Positions 32,841-44,190 are shown, numbered from the stretch's first letter. The stretch is 64,000 nt of DNA from Linum tenue (GCA_946122785.1 CAMGYJ010000009.1:27501633-27565632); one strand, 5' to 3'. Made by a program: numbers and translations. The notes: a model not told the origin generated them from the letters alone.

Positions 32841-33750
32841 TATTGCTGCTTATCCTTTTGCGGGGGAGAGAGAGAAGAAGAAGAAAAAAAAGAAGCCAAC
32901 TGGTAGCGATGGAGGAGTGTTTTTGTTGGCCTGCAGGCCGGCACTGGGGGGTGGATCTACGTGGCAGCCAATTAGTGGTCATAAAGTTGACTATACGTAT
33001 TTCCTTCCTCCCACCGAGCCTGAATGCTAGTTGACAAAATAAATAAATTAGACTCTAGGGTAAGGGCTAATTTCACTAGTAAATTCTGTTTTTTTTTCTT
33101 TTTTGACAACGTAAATTCTCGTTTTTGGAAACGAAGTCATTTTGTTGATTTCGCCAATGTTTAAGGATGAGTTTAATTGCTTTCTTCCCTTTCCCCCTCT
33201 CCGGCCGCCTCCCGTCTTAGTTCGTTAGATTTGCGGTCCTGCCCGCGACGTTTTGAGGGAAGAGGATCCAGTTCCGGCCGCAATATTCAGCCGCCGCTTT
33301 CTTCCTTGCTCGGGCATTCTCCATCGTCAACAACACCAACCTGCTTATCTATTTCACTTCGAGCAGTCTACGCTTTGTCGGTTTAATTTATCGTCATTGT
33401 GCGTTCTGTTGCCGTTTCTATTTGTTACATTGTTACTAGCAAAAGCCCGTTCGCTATTGCTTCGTGTATCACAAAGATAAATATTTTAAAAAGTAATAAT
33501 TTTAATGTTGATCAAAAAGTGAAAGTCATCTTATTTCATTGCTATTCATTCTTTTCATAGATTTGTTATTTACAATAGCATATAATCGATGGACTTTGCG
33601 TAAGGTAAAGAGGTCATTGAATAGATTATTAATTTTTAAACTTCTTTCATGATACTAATGTTTCAATTTCTATGACTTTCTTTCTTTTAGAGTTTGAGGT
33701 AATCGTGGTTCTCCTTTATAAATTTTTTGGACTGATTGCTGGTTTGAGGA
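32841..33750. other. Upstream region of the TIR-DUF4283 gene
   Basis: On the minus strand the first ~60 bases are CT-rich with CTTCTTCTTCTCTCTCTC, like a plant 5' leader. No unambiguous TATA box was fixed. A GC-rich patch at 33180-33330 opens short frames on the plus strand but none has a recognised domain. Confidence 0.35.
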
Positions 33751-33754
33751 GGTT

Positions 33755-34640
33755 CAACTCGTATTGATCGGGTCAAATTAGGTTAGATACCCATGGATTT
33801 GGGTTCAATTGTCTTTCTCAAACAAAAGAAAAAAGTGAAATGAAAACACTAAAGCTAAAACTCGCTACCGACTCAAAACTCGTCAACACCAAGTTCAACT
33901 CGCTTTGACCTGGTTGGACCGAGTTATGGAAAAACTCACACCTGACACAACACGACAATTACAAAAAAAAAATAAAACTCGCTCCCACCGAAAACCTGTA
34001 AAATCGGGTTCAAGTTGCTTTGGTCGGGTCGAATTAGGTTGTATTCCAATGCGTTTGAATTCAATTGTCATTCTCAACGAAAAGGAGAATGTTAAAAAAA
34101 ATACTAAAGCGGATAAAACTCGTTCATGACCCCAAACTCTCAACACTTGCTTTCAACTCGCTTTGACCGGGTTGACCCAGTTTTAACTAATTCACAATTT
34201 ACCCAATCTGTCAATTACAAAAGTTGATAAAACTTGCTCGGGATACAAAACGTGACAACGATGGGTCAGAGTTCAATTACCATTCTCAACGAAAAGGAAA
34301 ATGAGAAATAAAAAAAAGTAAAGCGTACAAAACTCGTTTTCGATCCAAAGCTTGTCAACATCGTGTTCAACTCGCTTTGAATAATTTTTTAACAAATTAA
34401 CAATTGGTCCAACCTACCAACTACAAAAGCGGATAAAGCTCGCTCACAATACAACACTCGTCAAAACCTTAGATTCGGGTTCAATTGTCTTCCCAACCAA
34501 AAGAAGAAGAAAAAAGAAATTTATAAATGCTAAAGTCGGTTTCAAGTCGCTTTGGCTGGATCGAATTAGGTTGGATACCCATGGATTTGGGTTCAATTAT
34601 GATAATGCTCAATAAAAAGGAAAAAAAGAGAAAAAAACAC
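33755..34640. repeat. Degenerate tandem repeats with TTCAACTCGCTTTGAC
   Basis: Four to five diverged units of about 200-260 bp. Anchor TTCAACTCGCTTTGA is seen near 33893, 34154 and 34366. A second anchor, GGGTTCAATTG preceded by CATGGATTTG, is near 33790 and 34575 with variants between. No coding frame is conserved between units. Confidence 0.6.
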
Positions 34641-35220
34641 TAAAGATGATGAAACTCGGTCTTGATACAAAATTTGTGGTAGCGGCCTTGGGAAAGGATG
34701 GTGGGGAACAACTTAGGATTTCGTCGACAGTATTTCAAGATGGGCTGCAAAATGGTGGGCCAATGCTATGATTTGTGCAAAAGTCATAGACGAAAACCTA
34801 GCGAACAATAACAAAACACTAAAGAGGACGAAACTCGGTCTAAATACAAAACTCTTCGTAGCGGCCTTGGGAAAAGATGATGGGGAACAACTTAGGATTC
34901 CGTCGACAGTATTTCGAGATGGGCTGCGAAAAATGGCGGGCAAAGGAATTAATTTGTGTTCAAGTTAGGATACCCATGTGTTTGGGTTCAATTGTGATCA
35001 TGTTTAACAAAAAGGCAATAAATAAAGAAAAAAAACACTAAAGAGGATGAAACTCGGTCCCGATACAAAAATCGTGGTAGCGGCATTTGAAAACGGTGGT
35101 GGGGAACAACTTAGGATTTCGTCGATAGTATTTCGAGATGGGCTGCAAAATGGTGGGCAAAGGCGATGATTTGTGCAAAAAGCCATAGATGAAAACCTAG
35201 CGAACAATAACTATACACAA
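34625..35220. repeat. Three tandem copies of a ~180-215-bp unit
   Basis: Each copy carries ACTAAAGA(T/G)GA(T/C)GAAACTCGGTC, then GGGGAACAACTTAGGATT and CGTCGA(C/T)AGTATTTC. The CGTCGA anchor lies near 34721, 34902 and 35117. Copies are more similar to each other than those of the preceding array. Confidence 0.7.
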
Positions 35221-35675
35221 AGACGACGATTGTGCAAAAAACCATATACGAAAACCTAATGAAAAATACCAAAACACAAAGGAGATGATTTGTGCAAAAA
35301 GCCATATACGAAAACCTAGCTAATAATAACTAAACACAAAGGTTGTAGAATGGAGAGTGGGGTAAAAGAAGGACTTGGAACTTCCCCACTTGCACTTGGA
35401 GGAGTGTGATAGCCACTAATAAATAGTAACTCAAACCTAGGCTTTTATGTATTAATTAATTAATATGAATTTATATATTAATATTAATATATTAATGATT
35501 GTGAAAAAACCCATATTTGTTCAAAAAGCCATAGACGAAAACCTAGAGAACAATAACTAAACACAAAGGTTGTAGAATGGAGAGTGGGGTAAAATAAGGA
35601 CTTGGAACTTCCCCACTTGCACTTAGAGGAGTGTGAGAGTCACTAATGAATAGTAACTCAAACCTAGGCTTTCAT
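35158..35675. repeat. Short and 106-bp local duplications
   Basis: A ~58-bp unit with GCCATAGACGAAAACCTAGC recurs near 35180, 35243, 35301 and 35526. A longer block from AAGGTTGTAGAATGGAGAG to AACCTAGGCTTT is present at about 35339-35445 and 35565-35671. The arrangement suggests repeated slippage or unequal exchange. Confidence 0.7.
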
Positions 35676-35893
35676 TATTAATTTCCAGCATCAACCTTTT
35701 GCATGTGTGTAAGAAACCTGTGGATCTAGGCATCTTGCAGCTAGGGTGATATGATTAGGAACGATAGCGGGAAAGGGAATTGGGGAAGATTGATGGAGGA
35801 AGTTTGAGTGGGGTGGGAAAGAAGAAGAAGAAGAAGAGGGGTCGACGGCCAAGGGTGGCCGATGAGATGATGGTGGACGAGGGGAAGGGTGCC

Positions 35894-36654
<761 letters not shown>

Positions 36655-36657
36655 TAG

Positions 36658-36913
36658 CTCAATAACTCGAGTTGTTGGGAGAGCGTTATGCTGGATGTTA
36701 TACCACTCTCCAACACGCCCCTCAAACGAAAGCCAACTCATGAGCTTAAAGTTTGCACATGCCCATCATACCTTGTGCTCGAAAGACAACGGTAGAGATT
36801 CGAACACGTGACCTTTCGGTTCTAGGCTCTGATACCATGTCATAAACAAGTTGGCCCCAATAACTCGAGTTGTTGAGAGAGGGTTATGCTGGATCTTATA
36901 CCATTCTCTAACA
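36658..36913 (-). mobile_element. TRIM element (terminal-repeat retrotransposon in miniature)
   Basis: On the minus strand: a short LTR TGTTAGAGAATGG...TATGACA (36913-36838, 76 bp), directly followed by the primer site TGGTATCAGAGC (36837-36826, tRNA-iMet type), about 110 bp of internal DNA, a short purine run GAGGGGCG, and a second LTR starting TGTTGGAGAGTGG at 36715. The second LTR loses similarity after about 58 bp. No coding capacity. The size and parts fit TRIM/SMART elements. Confidence 0.8.
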
Positions 36914-37137
36914 CTAATTGCTTTCAATAGATTGCTTCTTTGCTTCGATCTCATTAAGTTTAGGGTAGTTAATATTAATAGTGTGTCCAGGCCACAATCA
37001 AAGCCCTCCCAGAGACCCAAACGATCTCCAAGTACAAGACCCAGCAGAACCTGAAGCAGATCCCGGCAAGGACGCAGCGAGGCGGCGAAACACACCCGAA
37101 GCTAGGCTCCGCCGCCTACATCAGTAACAATATCTGC
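36914..37137. other. GC-richer flank left of the Copia element
   Basis: Positions 36985-37120 are GC-rich relative to the surroundings. Short open frames exist on both strands but I recognise none. With the Copia element removed this flank joins 42196 onward. Confidence 0.35.
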
Positions 37138-37142
37138 AGAAC

Positions 37143-37464
37143 TGTTAACAATCACAGAAGCAGACTAATACTATTCGGAAAAGTAAATGAACACGAACAC
37201 CGGAGTTTACGTGGTATCCCTGGATGTGATCCAGGACTAATCCACGGAAGAGCTTGGAATGCTCTTCAGGCTACTGATTTTACTGTGATGAGAAGATCAT
37301 ACATGTTACAGCGGCAGTACTTCTCCTAACCCTTATATATCAAAGAAAGCCCTAGGTTTAGGATCAACACTGCACGTCCTAACCTTGCATGGGCATGGGC
37401 CTAATTAATGAATGGGCTAATCACCACAACATAATCCGCAGCCTAGGCCCTGAGTACGCTAACA
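37143..37464 (-). repeat. Copia 3' LTR (322 bp)
   Basis: Nearly identical to the LTR at 41856-42190 apart from the 13-bp indel. It supplies the pol stop codon. Confidence 0.9.
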
Positions 37465-40400
37465 CCCTCCCCCAAATTGATGTCGATCTCTTAGCATCAA
37501 TTTGTTTCCCAGATACCAATGACGACTAGTAGAAAATGCCTTGGTGAATAGGTCTGCAACTTGTTCTTCTGTAGGGAGGTGATGTAGACTAATCGTGCCA
37601 TCTCGAACGAGATCTCGAACATAGTGCACATGTATCTCGATGTGTTTAGTTCGGTCATGAAGGACCGGATTAGCAGCAATACGAATGGCACTGGTGTTGT
37701 CAACAAAAAGATCCATAGGAGCAGGACAGGAAACCCCAAAATCGGATAGGAGCCGTCGTAGCCATACCATCTCAGAGCTAACTTCGGACATAGCACGATA
37801 TTCTGCTTCGGTAGAAGATTTTGAAACTTTATCCTGCTTTTTGCATCTCCAGGAAATGAAAGCTCCGCCAAATTTAACACACCACCCAGAAGTGGAGCGA
37901 CGTGTATCAATACATCCTGCATAGTCAGAATCCGAATAGGCAGTAATGTCAGCCGAGCCAGTAGAAGGGAATAAAATCCCGACATCCTGAGTTCCTTGCA
38001 AGTATCTCAGTATCCTATGAACTGCAGCAAGATGATCAACACAAGGAGCAGTCATGAATTGACTGACGACTTGAACGGCATAAGAAATGTCTGGGCGAGT
38101 AGCCGATAGATAGATGAGACTTCCCACGATACTGCGATACTGAGATCCATCCTTCAGCCGTTCGCCGGAATCTTTCTGCAACTTCAAATTAAGCTCCATA
38201 GGAGTCTTGACAGGATGACAGTTGTCGAAATTGTGTTCCCCCAACAGATCTGAAATATACTTTTTCTGGCTGAGCAAAATCCCTTGATCATTCCGGCTAA
38301 CTTCCAGACCCAGAAAATAAGAAAGATTTCCGAGATCCTTGATGCTGAAAGCCTGTTTCAAACCATCTTTAAGTTGAGCAATCCCAGTCGGATCAGACCC
38401 TGTGATCACCATGTCATCAACATAGAGCAAAAGAACGACTATCCCAGCAGGAGATACCTTAGTGAATAGAGATGGATCATTGAGACTCTGCTGAAAACCC
38501 AGATCGATAATCGTAGACTGAAATTTCTCAAACCAGGCTCGAGGAGCCTGTTTGAGACCATAGAGAGACCTGTGCAGTAAACAGACCTGATCCTCTCGTC
38601 CAACAGTGTAACCGGGAGGTCTTTCCATATAAATCACTTCTTCTAAATCCCCGTGAAGGAACGCATTCTTCACGTCAAGTTGATAAAGTGGCCAGTTAGA
38701 GAGAGCAGCCACTGCAAGCAAGGTGCGAACAGTAGACATCTTCGCAACCGGGGCAAAAGTCTCGTTGTAATCCACACCATGTTCCTGTGTATAGCCAAGT
38801 GCAACAAGCCTGGCTTTATTTCGTTCAATCGAACCATCAGGCAGAACCTTGATTGCATATACCCACCGACAGCCAATGGTGGGAGGACAAGGAACAGGTC
38901 GATCAACCACTGTCCATGTGCGATTTGCCTCGAGTGCACTGAACTCCTCCTGCATAGCATTGTCCCAAATCGGATTTCCACGAGCCTGTTTAAAAGTAGT
39001 AGGGACAATAAGAGTGTCAACTCCAAGTGCAAAGTAATCATCAAAATGAGCAGGAGGAATTCCTTTAGTTGAACGAGTTGAGCGCCGAGGAGGAGGAGGT
39101 TCTGTAGGTGGCGATGCTGTCATGGGTGATGCAGGCGCACTGTTCGACGTGGAAGGTGGAGGGCTGGATGAGCTGCTGGCCGCCGAAGAGTGAGAGCTGG
39201 GAGAGCTGTCAGCAGCGGAGGACGAGATCGGGGAAGGAGGAGTGACATCAGGATCATCGGAATTCTCCCAATAATCAACCTGGGCATCATCAAACAAGGG
39301 CAGCCCATTTGCCCCACCAGGAAACTCAAGAGCCGAAACCAATTTAGAAGGAAAGTACCTAAGATGCTTGAAGAAGACAACTGAAGCAGCTATTCTCATA
39401 CGCTGGCTAGAAGGATCGAAACAAAGATAACCTTTATGGACGCTACTATACCCCAGGAACACACAACGAGCAGTTTTAGAGGTTAGTTTTGTTCGCTCAC
39501 GCTTAGGCAGCAAAACAAAACACAAACAACCGAAAACTCTAAGCTGAGAGTAGTTAGGATGACGACCATATAGAGAATAATAAGGACTCTTCTGATCTAA
39601 GACTGGAGTAATTTGATAATTGATAAGTTTGACAGCAGTAACTACAGCCTCAGGCCAGAACCGACTAGGCACAGAAGAATCAAGAAGTAAGGCTCGAGTG
39701 AGTTCCATAACATGTCTATTTTTCCGTTCCACTAGACCGTTTTGCTGAGAAACACCAGGACAAGACATTTGACTAATAATGCCACGAGAACGATAGACAT
39801 CATGCAAAGGAATGGAGCTAAACTCTCCTCCAGGATCTGAACGAATGATTTTGACGGTTTTGTTGAACTGAGTTTGAACCATATTAAGAAATTCAATGGC
39901 AACAGAACGGAGTTCAGACTTGAGACGGAGAAAGTAGATCCAAGTGTATCTGGTGGCATGGTCTATAAAAAGAGCAAAATATCGGAAACCAAGACGAGAG
40001 ACAGTAGGAGAAGGCCCCCACAAATCAGTATGAATAAGGTGGAAAGGCTCTTTTATAACAGTCGTGCTAGAAGGAAATGAAACAGTAGAAGTTTTTGCTT
40101 CAACACAACTGGTACAAGAGTGTTTCGTTGGAATTCCAACAACTTTCTTGCCTAAAAGAGACTGCTTAAACATGACTGAAAGACGATTCGAGTGTGGATG
40201 CCACATGCGAGCATGCCAAAGTTCCCACACCTTATTTGATAAACAAGCAAATGCCGACTCACTATCAATAGAAGTTTCAAAAGACCGAGAAGGACTACTG
40301 ACAGACCTAGACACCAATTGAGATTTAGACTGCTGACACGAAGGAAACACCGAACTGGTACTATCTTGGAGCTCTTCCAAGTGGAAAATCCTCCCCTGTT

Positions 40401-40482
40401 TACTCCCCCTTCCGATCTGCCTCCCCGTCTTCAGGTCCTGTATCACACATCCAGAAGGAGCAAAAATAACAGAACATCCCTG
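37459..40482 (-). CDS. pol: Copia integrase, reverse transcriptase and RNase H
   Basis: Same frame as gag, continuing after the amber codon to a TAG at 37461-37459 that lies in the first bases of the 3' LTR. Numbered from the Val at 40446, the integrase zinc region has HARMWHPH (78-85) and CTSC (111-114). Integrase catalytic residues Asp141 (HTDLWGP), Asp204 (IRSDPGGEF) and Glu240 (VERKNRH) are present; Pro205 replaces the usual Asn. RT follows from about 510, with NETFAPVAKM and the catalytic YVDDM (Asp677, Asp678). RNase H carries AYSDSDYAGC and KSSTEAEYRAM near 875-925. Full-length for the family. Confidence 0.9.
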   Translation of the reverse strand, partial: QGCSVIFAPSGCVIQDLKTGRQIGRGSKQGRIFHLEELQDSTSSVFPSCQQSKSQLVSRSVSSPSRSFETSIDSESAFACLSNKVWELWHARMWHPHSNRLSVMFKQSLLGKKVVGIPTKHSCTSCVEAKTSTVSFPSSTTVIKEPFHLIHTDLWGPSPTVSRLGFRYFALFIDHATRYTWIYFLRLKSELRSVAIEFLNMVQTQFNKTVKIIRSDPGGEFSSIPLHDVYRSRGIISQMSCPGVSQQNGLVERKNRHVMELTRALLLDSSVPSRFWPEAVVTAVKLINYQITPVLDQKSPYYSLYGRHPNYSQLRVFGCLCFVLLPKRERTKLTSKTARCVFLGYSSVHKGYLCFDPSSQRMRIAASVVFFKHLRYFPSKLVSALEFPGGANGLPLFDDAQVDYWENSDDPDVTPPSPISSSAADSSPSSHSSAASSSSSPPPSTSNSAPASPMTASPPTEPPPPRRSTRSTKGIPPAHFDDYFALGVDTLIVPTTFKQARGNPIWDNAMQEEFSALEANRTWTVVDRPVPCPPTIGCRWVYAIKVLPDGSIERNKARLVALGYTQEHGVDYNETFAPVAKMSTVRTLLAVAALSNWPLYQLDVKNAFLHGDLEEVIYMERPPGYTVGREDQVCLLHRSLYGLKQAPRAWFEKFQSTIIDLGFQQSLNDPSLFTKVSPAGIVVLLLYVDDMVITGSDPTGIAQLKDGLKQAFSIKDLGNLSYFLGLEVSRNDQGILLSQKKYISDLLGEHNFDNCHPVKTPMELNLKLQKDSGERLKDGSQYRSIVGSLIYLSATRPDISYAVQVVSQFMTAPCVDHLAAVHRILRYLQGTQDVGILFPSTGSADITAYSDSDYAGCIDTRRSTSGWCVKFGGAFISWRCKKQDKVSKSSTEAEYRAMSEVSSEMVWLRRLLSDFGVSCPAPMDLFVDNTSAIRIAANPVLHDRTKHIEIHVHYVRDLVRDGTISLHHLPTEEQVADLFTKAFSTSRHWYLGNKLMLRDRHQFGGGC
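37465..37476 (-). promoter_or_regulatory. Copia polypurine tract
   Basis: TTTGGGGGAGGG on the minus strand, immediately before the 3' LTR and still within the pol frame. Confidence 0.9.
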
Positions 40483-40485
40483 CTA
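40483..40485 (-). other. In-frame amber codon inside the Copia polyprotein
   Basis: TAG followed by CAG GGA on the minus strand, between SVGQLT and QGCSVIF. Upstream and downstream frames are identical, so this single codon splits gag-protease from integrase-RT. Either a nonsense mutation or, less likely, a readthrough site. Confidence 0.85.
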
Positions 40486-41856
40486 AGTGAGTTGACCAAC
40501 TGAAACCAAGTTTGGAACTAAAGCTGGAACATGCAAGGTACGTGACAAGGATATATTCGGAGTAGTGACTTTACCAATTCCAGCAACTGCCATTCTATCA
40601 CCATTAGCAACCGCCAAACCCTCATGACTAATAGATTTAATATTCTTAAGAGAGCCCTTATCATTAGTCATGTGGTTATAACAACCAGAATCAATTAACC
40701 AAGGTTTTGGTTTGAGTTTACCTTGCATATTAGTCAATGCCGAGCCTATGGCAGTAGGAAGGGAGTTCTGTAGAGCTGCTACTGCTTGTACAAGTTGCTC
40801 AAGCTGAGCTGCGGTTACACCACCTGAATTCGAGCTGCTTGCTTCACCAATTTCTGCTGCATAAGCCGGACGATAACCACGTCCAGGAGGCCCTCGGCCT
40901 GGATTACCACGTCCCCCAGCCGATGCAAAAGAATTCCCAGCAAATCTCTCGGCATTGCGCTCAGCATTGCGCTCCCGAGTACGGCATTCCAAAATAATAT
41001 GTCCCATTCTTTTGCAGTAGACACAATAGTTTCTTCTGCGACAATGTTTTACTAAATGGCCTTTTTCGTGGCAATGATGACATTCTAGCTCGGTATTGGG
41101 AACACGATTTTGGAACTGAGGACGAGTAACAGCAAGCACTTGTGTATTTGAACCCATACCTGACCTCGCAGAGTACGCAGAAGCAGCAGTAAATGTCTCT
41201 CCCTCTCCCGGACGAACATCAAATAAAGCTTGTGTTCGGAGTCTTGTCTCTTCGCGAACAAGGGTGCTGATTACTCCATCAAAGGTAATCCTCTCCCGAT
41301 TCAGAATGGTGGCTCTAACATTCTCAAATTCAGGTCTCAACCTCATGAGAAATTGCATCACACGAGATTGTTGGCGTTCGGCCAGCATATCATCAGTCAC
41401 GAGCTGGGGTCGGAGAGCTAAGTTGAGCATATCCTGCTCTGTCCACAGCTCTTGAGCTGCATTAAAGTATTCGGTGATTGTACTATCTCCCTGCGTCAGC
41501 CGAGCAAGGGCAGTTTCTACCTCGAATTGTCGAGCAGCACTTGTTGTAGAATAGAGTCCGGCCAGATGTCGCCACATTCGGTTGGCTGTAGGAAACAGAC
41601 GGAGACTAAGGCAGGTCGAGGGATCAACAGATCCCAGCAGCCAGGTGCGGATACGGGCGTCGTTCTGAGCCCAAATCGAGACCTCTTGTGGCGTGGCGGA
41701 TCCAGCGACAGGTTGCGGGATTGTGCCATCTAGGATTCCAATCAATCCTTTCCCTTCCACAAAGACTCGAAACTGGAACTCCCAAAGCGAGTAGTTCGTC
41801 GAAGTGAGGCGCACGGTAGGCCTATCAGAATCAGTCACGGTGAGCTCTGATACCAT
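40483..41856 (-). CDS. gag: Copia Gag and protease
   Basis: Frame open from an ATG at 41868 inside the LTR; a second in-frame ATG at 41856 opens directly on the primer-binding site and gives MVSEL. The product begins with the Copia Gag fold (NYSLWEFQFRVFVEGKG, about residues 25-43 from the upstream ATG). Two CCHC knuckles follow near residues 278-310: CHHCHEKGHLVKHC and CVYCKRMGHIILEC. The protease active-site triad DSG is at about residue 393. An amber TAG at 40485-40483 ends the frame. Gag packages element RNA in virus-like particles and the protease matures them. Confidence 0.9.
   Translation of the reverse strand: MVSELTVTDSDRPTVRLTSTNYSLWEFQFRVFVEGKGLIGILDGTIPQPVAGSATPQEVSIWAQNDARIRTWLLGSVDPSTCLSLRLFPTANRMWRHLAGLYSTTSAARQFEVETALARLTQGDSTITEYFNAAQELWTEQDMLNLALRPQLVTDDMLAERQQSRVMQFLMRLRPEFENVRATILNRERITFDGVISTLVREETRLRTQALFDVRPGEGETFTAASAYSARSGMGSNTQVLAVTRPQFQNRVPNTELECHHCHEKGHLVKHCRRRNYCVYCKRMGHIILECRTRERNAERNAERFAGNSFASAGGRGNPGRGPPGRGYRPAYAAEIGEASSSNSGGVTAAQLEQLVQAVAALQNSLPTAIGSALTNMQGKLKPKPWLIDSGCYNHMTNDKGSLKNIKSISHEGLAVANGDRMAVAGIGKVTTPNISLSRTLHVPALVPNLVSVGQLT
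41844..41855 (-). promoter_or_regulatory. Copia primer-binding site, tRNA-iMet type
   Basis: TGGTATCAGAGC on the minus strand, directly adjoining the LTR. It overlaps the first codons of gag, since the last LTR base plus TG forms an ATG. Confidence 0.9.
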
Positions 41857-42190
41857 GTTAACAATCACAGAAGCAGACTAATACTATTCGGAAAAGTAAA
41901 TGAACACGAACACCGGAGTTTACGTGGTATCCCTGGATGTGATCCAGGACTAATCCACGGAAGAGCTTGGAATGCTCTTCAGGCTACTGATTTTACTGTG
42001 ATGAGAAGATCATACATGTTACAGCGGCAGTACTTCTCCTAACCCTTATATATCAAAGAAAGCCCTAGGTTTAGGATCAACACTGCACGTCCTAACCTTG
42101 CATGGGCATGGGCCTAATTAATGAGCCTAATTAATAAATGGGCTAATCACCACAACATAATCCGCAGCCTAGGCCCTGAGTACGCTAACA
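41856..42190 (-). repeat. Copia 5' LTR (335 bp)
   Basis: Upstream LTR relative to the minus-strand genes. Starts TGTTAGCG on the minus strand at 42190 and ends at 41856. It contains a TATATAAGG sequence (42055-42047 on the minus strand) that is a candidate TATA box. Confidence 0.9.
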
Positions 42191-42195
42191 AGAAC

Positions 42196-43410
42196 ACCAT
42201 CTTCTATACCACTCAACACACATAAGATTTATTTGGATCCCAAGTTAATTATGTGAATACTTTAATGCTCATGCATCATCTCTCTGGTTCTTTTACATTT
42301 TTCGAATTGGTTTGTTTGGTGTCGAATTAATAGGCCACATGGATTTTGAGTTCAGGCACTACTCCTTCATGGATTTTGAGTTTAAGCTACTTTGAATGAT
42401 GAATGACATGGAAAAGTTTGGTGCGTGACTGATATATGTCTCCGGTGTTGTACATAATAAGTTTGGTGCATGACTGATATGCCACGGAAAAGCATATCAC
42501 CCAAGAGTAAAATCGTGCGGCCTTGGAACAAAGCGGACAATATCGTACTAATTGAGCAGCCCGGTTTGGCTTTCGTTTTGCAGATCAAAGAGAGTTCTGC
42601 GTCTGGTAAAGTCCTTGTACCCAGCCTGATTTCGACAAGTGGTATCAGAGCCTGGTCTCGTACTAATGAGCTTGGTGGACACTAATATACAAGGATTCCT
42701 TCCCTTGTATTACCGATGTGATACTTGGATTGTACTTAACACTGCAATTAATTTTAGGCGTTGGACGTGATACGAACCGGATCATTCAAAAAATGCTGAC
42801 AGATTTCTGTTGGGAAGGCCAATTCACCAATCATGATGGAAATAAGTTGGTGAGGTTAGCTTCTTGATTAATTTGAGCCCCGAGACCGAGAGCGGCCAAA
42901 TCCCAAGTCATTGGTTACTGCTTTGATTCCCCTTCAGAAAGAAACCGAGGTTAGTTCACAGTTGCTGCTGTCAGCTTCTAGTCTTTATCTTCGGTAGGAA
43001 TGCTCACAGCATAGCATACTACTATTCAACCTTTTAAAATGGACAACTTCCTGTAGATTATCTCTTCATATAGTCTGCTCTGCCCAATTTTGTTGTAATT
43101 CTCTAATTGCCTAGTCTTGTCGTCCCTTGAAGTTCTTTTGTTATTATGAAAATGAGATGAAAATAGGGCATTGTTTGTGCAGCTTCCTTCACATGCATTG
43201 TTGTGTTCTGTTATTATGATTTTCTACCATGGACGAGTCTCTGAACCAATTCTTTTTCTTTAGTCCTTAGTAATTTTGGTATGTTGAACCAATTCCTGCA
43301 AGTATCCTGTCGCATCTGCTTGCTACTTAATATATCTTTTATAGGTTGAAACTATTTAGAGACATAACCAAAATACAAAATGACATGAGCTGCTCACGAA
43401 TCAAGGGTAG
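42196..43410. other. Right flank of the Copia element, possible LTR fragment
   Basis: Contains TGGTATCAGAGCC at 42639-42651, a tRNA-iMet primer-site motif, preceded by a segment with AAAGCGGACAATATCGTACT near 42531. That combination is common in plant TRIM-like repeats, but I could not delimit LTRs. The rest has no recognised gene. Confidence 0.4.
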
Positions 43411-43414
43411 ACCC

Positions 43415-44190
43415 ACCTTATGGATAGGTGTGTCAAGCGACACACCTCCGTACGAAATTTGTGTGAGAAATTCATATTTTTATGGTATGGAAAATTCAAA
43501 CACGGGACTTCCGACACACCTTTGAAAATTGTAACTGGCACACTTATATTAAGTTACAAAAAAATTGTTGTCTTAAAGTTATTAGAATATGTAAATATAG
43601 GAGTTATTATTTTTCAAATTAGCCAGTTAATTAGTTGGTTATACGAGAGTAAACAAGTAAATGGCTATTTAGTATATAATGAGTATTTAGAGAGATAATT
43701 ATCACCTTAGACATAACCTCACTCATTCAAATGAGAATTAAATTGATTAATTAATGGGTTGAGTCAAGTGATTAGATAGTGAATTCCATGTCTTCTTTCC
43801 CTATAGCTTCTTTTCGTCAAATTTTCTTATTGTTAATTTCCAACTTTCTTTCTAGTTTAATTATTGCGTTATATTTAATTTATGCAAAATCACCTTTTCC
43901 CTTCAACTCCTTAGTTTTATCCATTAAATCTATAGTTGTACGTTTCATGTGGCACTATAATATATTTATGTTTATTACTCGATCGGTAAGTTGCATACAC
44001 AAAAATGTTTGATTTGTAACACATCCACAAATGCAATTAAGAAACCTTAAAATTCATTGTGGTTCGTTATAAAAAAATTGACATTTTTAAGTTTATGAAT
44101 ATTTTTTTTTAATTTTTAATAAATTAATTTTAATTTTAATTAATTACTTTTTATATGCTGACACACCTATCCAATAATCCTGGGTTCGCA
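43415..44190. mobile_element. Possible MITE with TIR GGATAGGTGTGTCA
   Basis: GGATAGGTGTGTCA at about 43423 is mirrored by TGACACACCTATCC at about 44159. Outer bases show only partial agreement and no target duplication was fixed. AT-rich interior without a transposase. Confidence 0.4.

Larger units (their letters stand above)
37143..42190 (-). mobile_element. Near-intact Ty1/Copia retrotransposon, TSD AGAAC
   Basis: 5048 bp with LTRs at 37143-37464 and 41856-42190. The 5-bp AGAAC is at 37138-37142 and 42191-42195. The LTRs start TGTTA and end TAACA. By eye they differ chiefly by a 13-bp tandem duplication in the copy at 41856-42190, near 42116-42141. Primer-binding site, gag-protease, integrase, RT, RNase H and polypurine tract are all present in Copia order. 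One in-frame amber codon is the only coding lesion seen. It is probably the youngest large insertion in the window. Confidence 0.95.
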
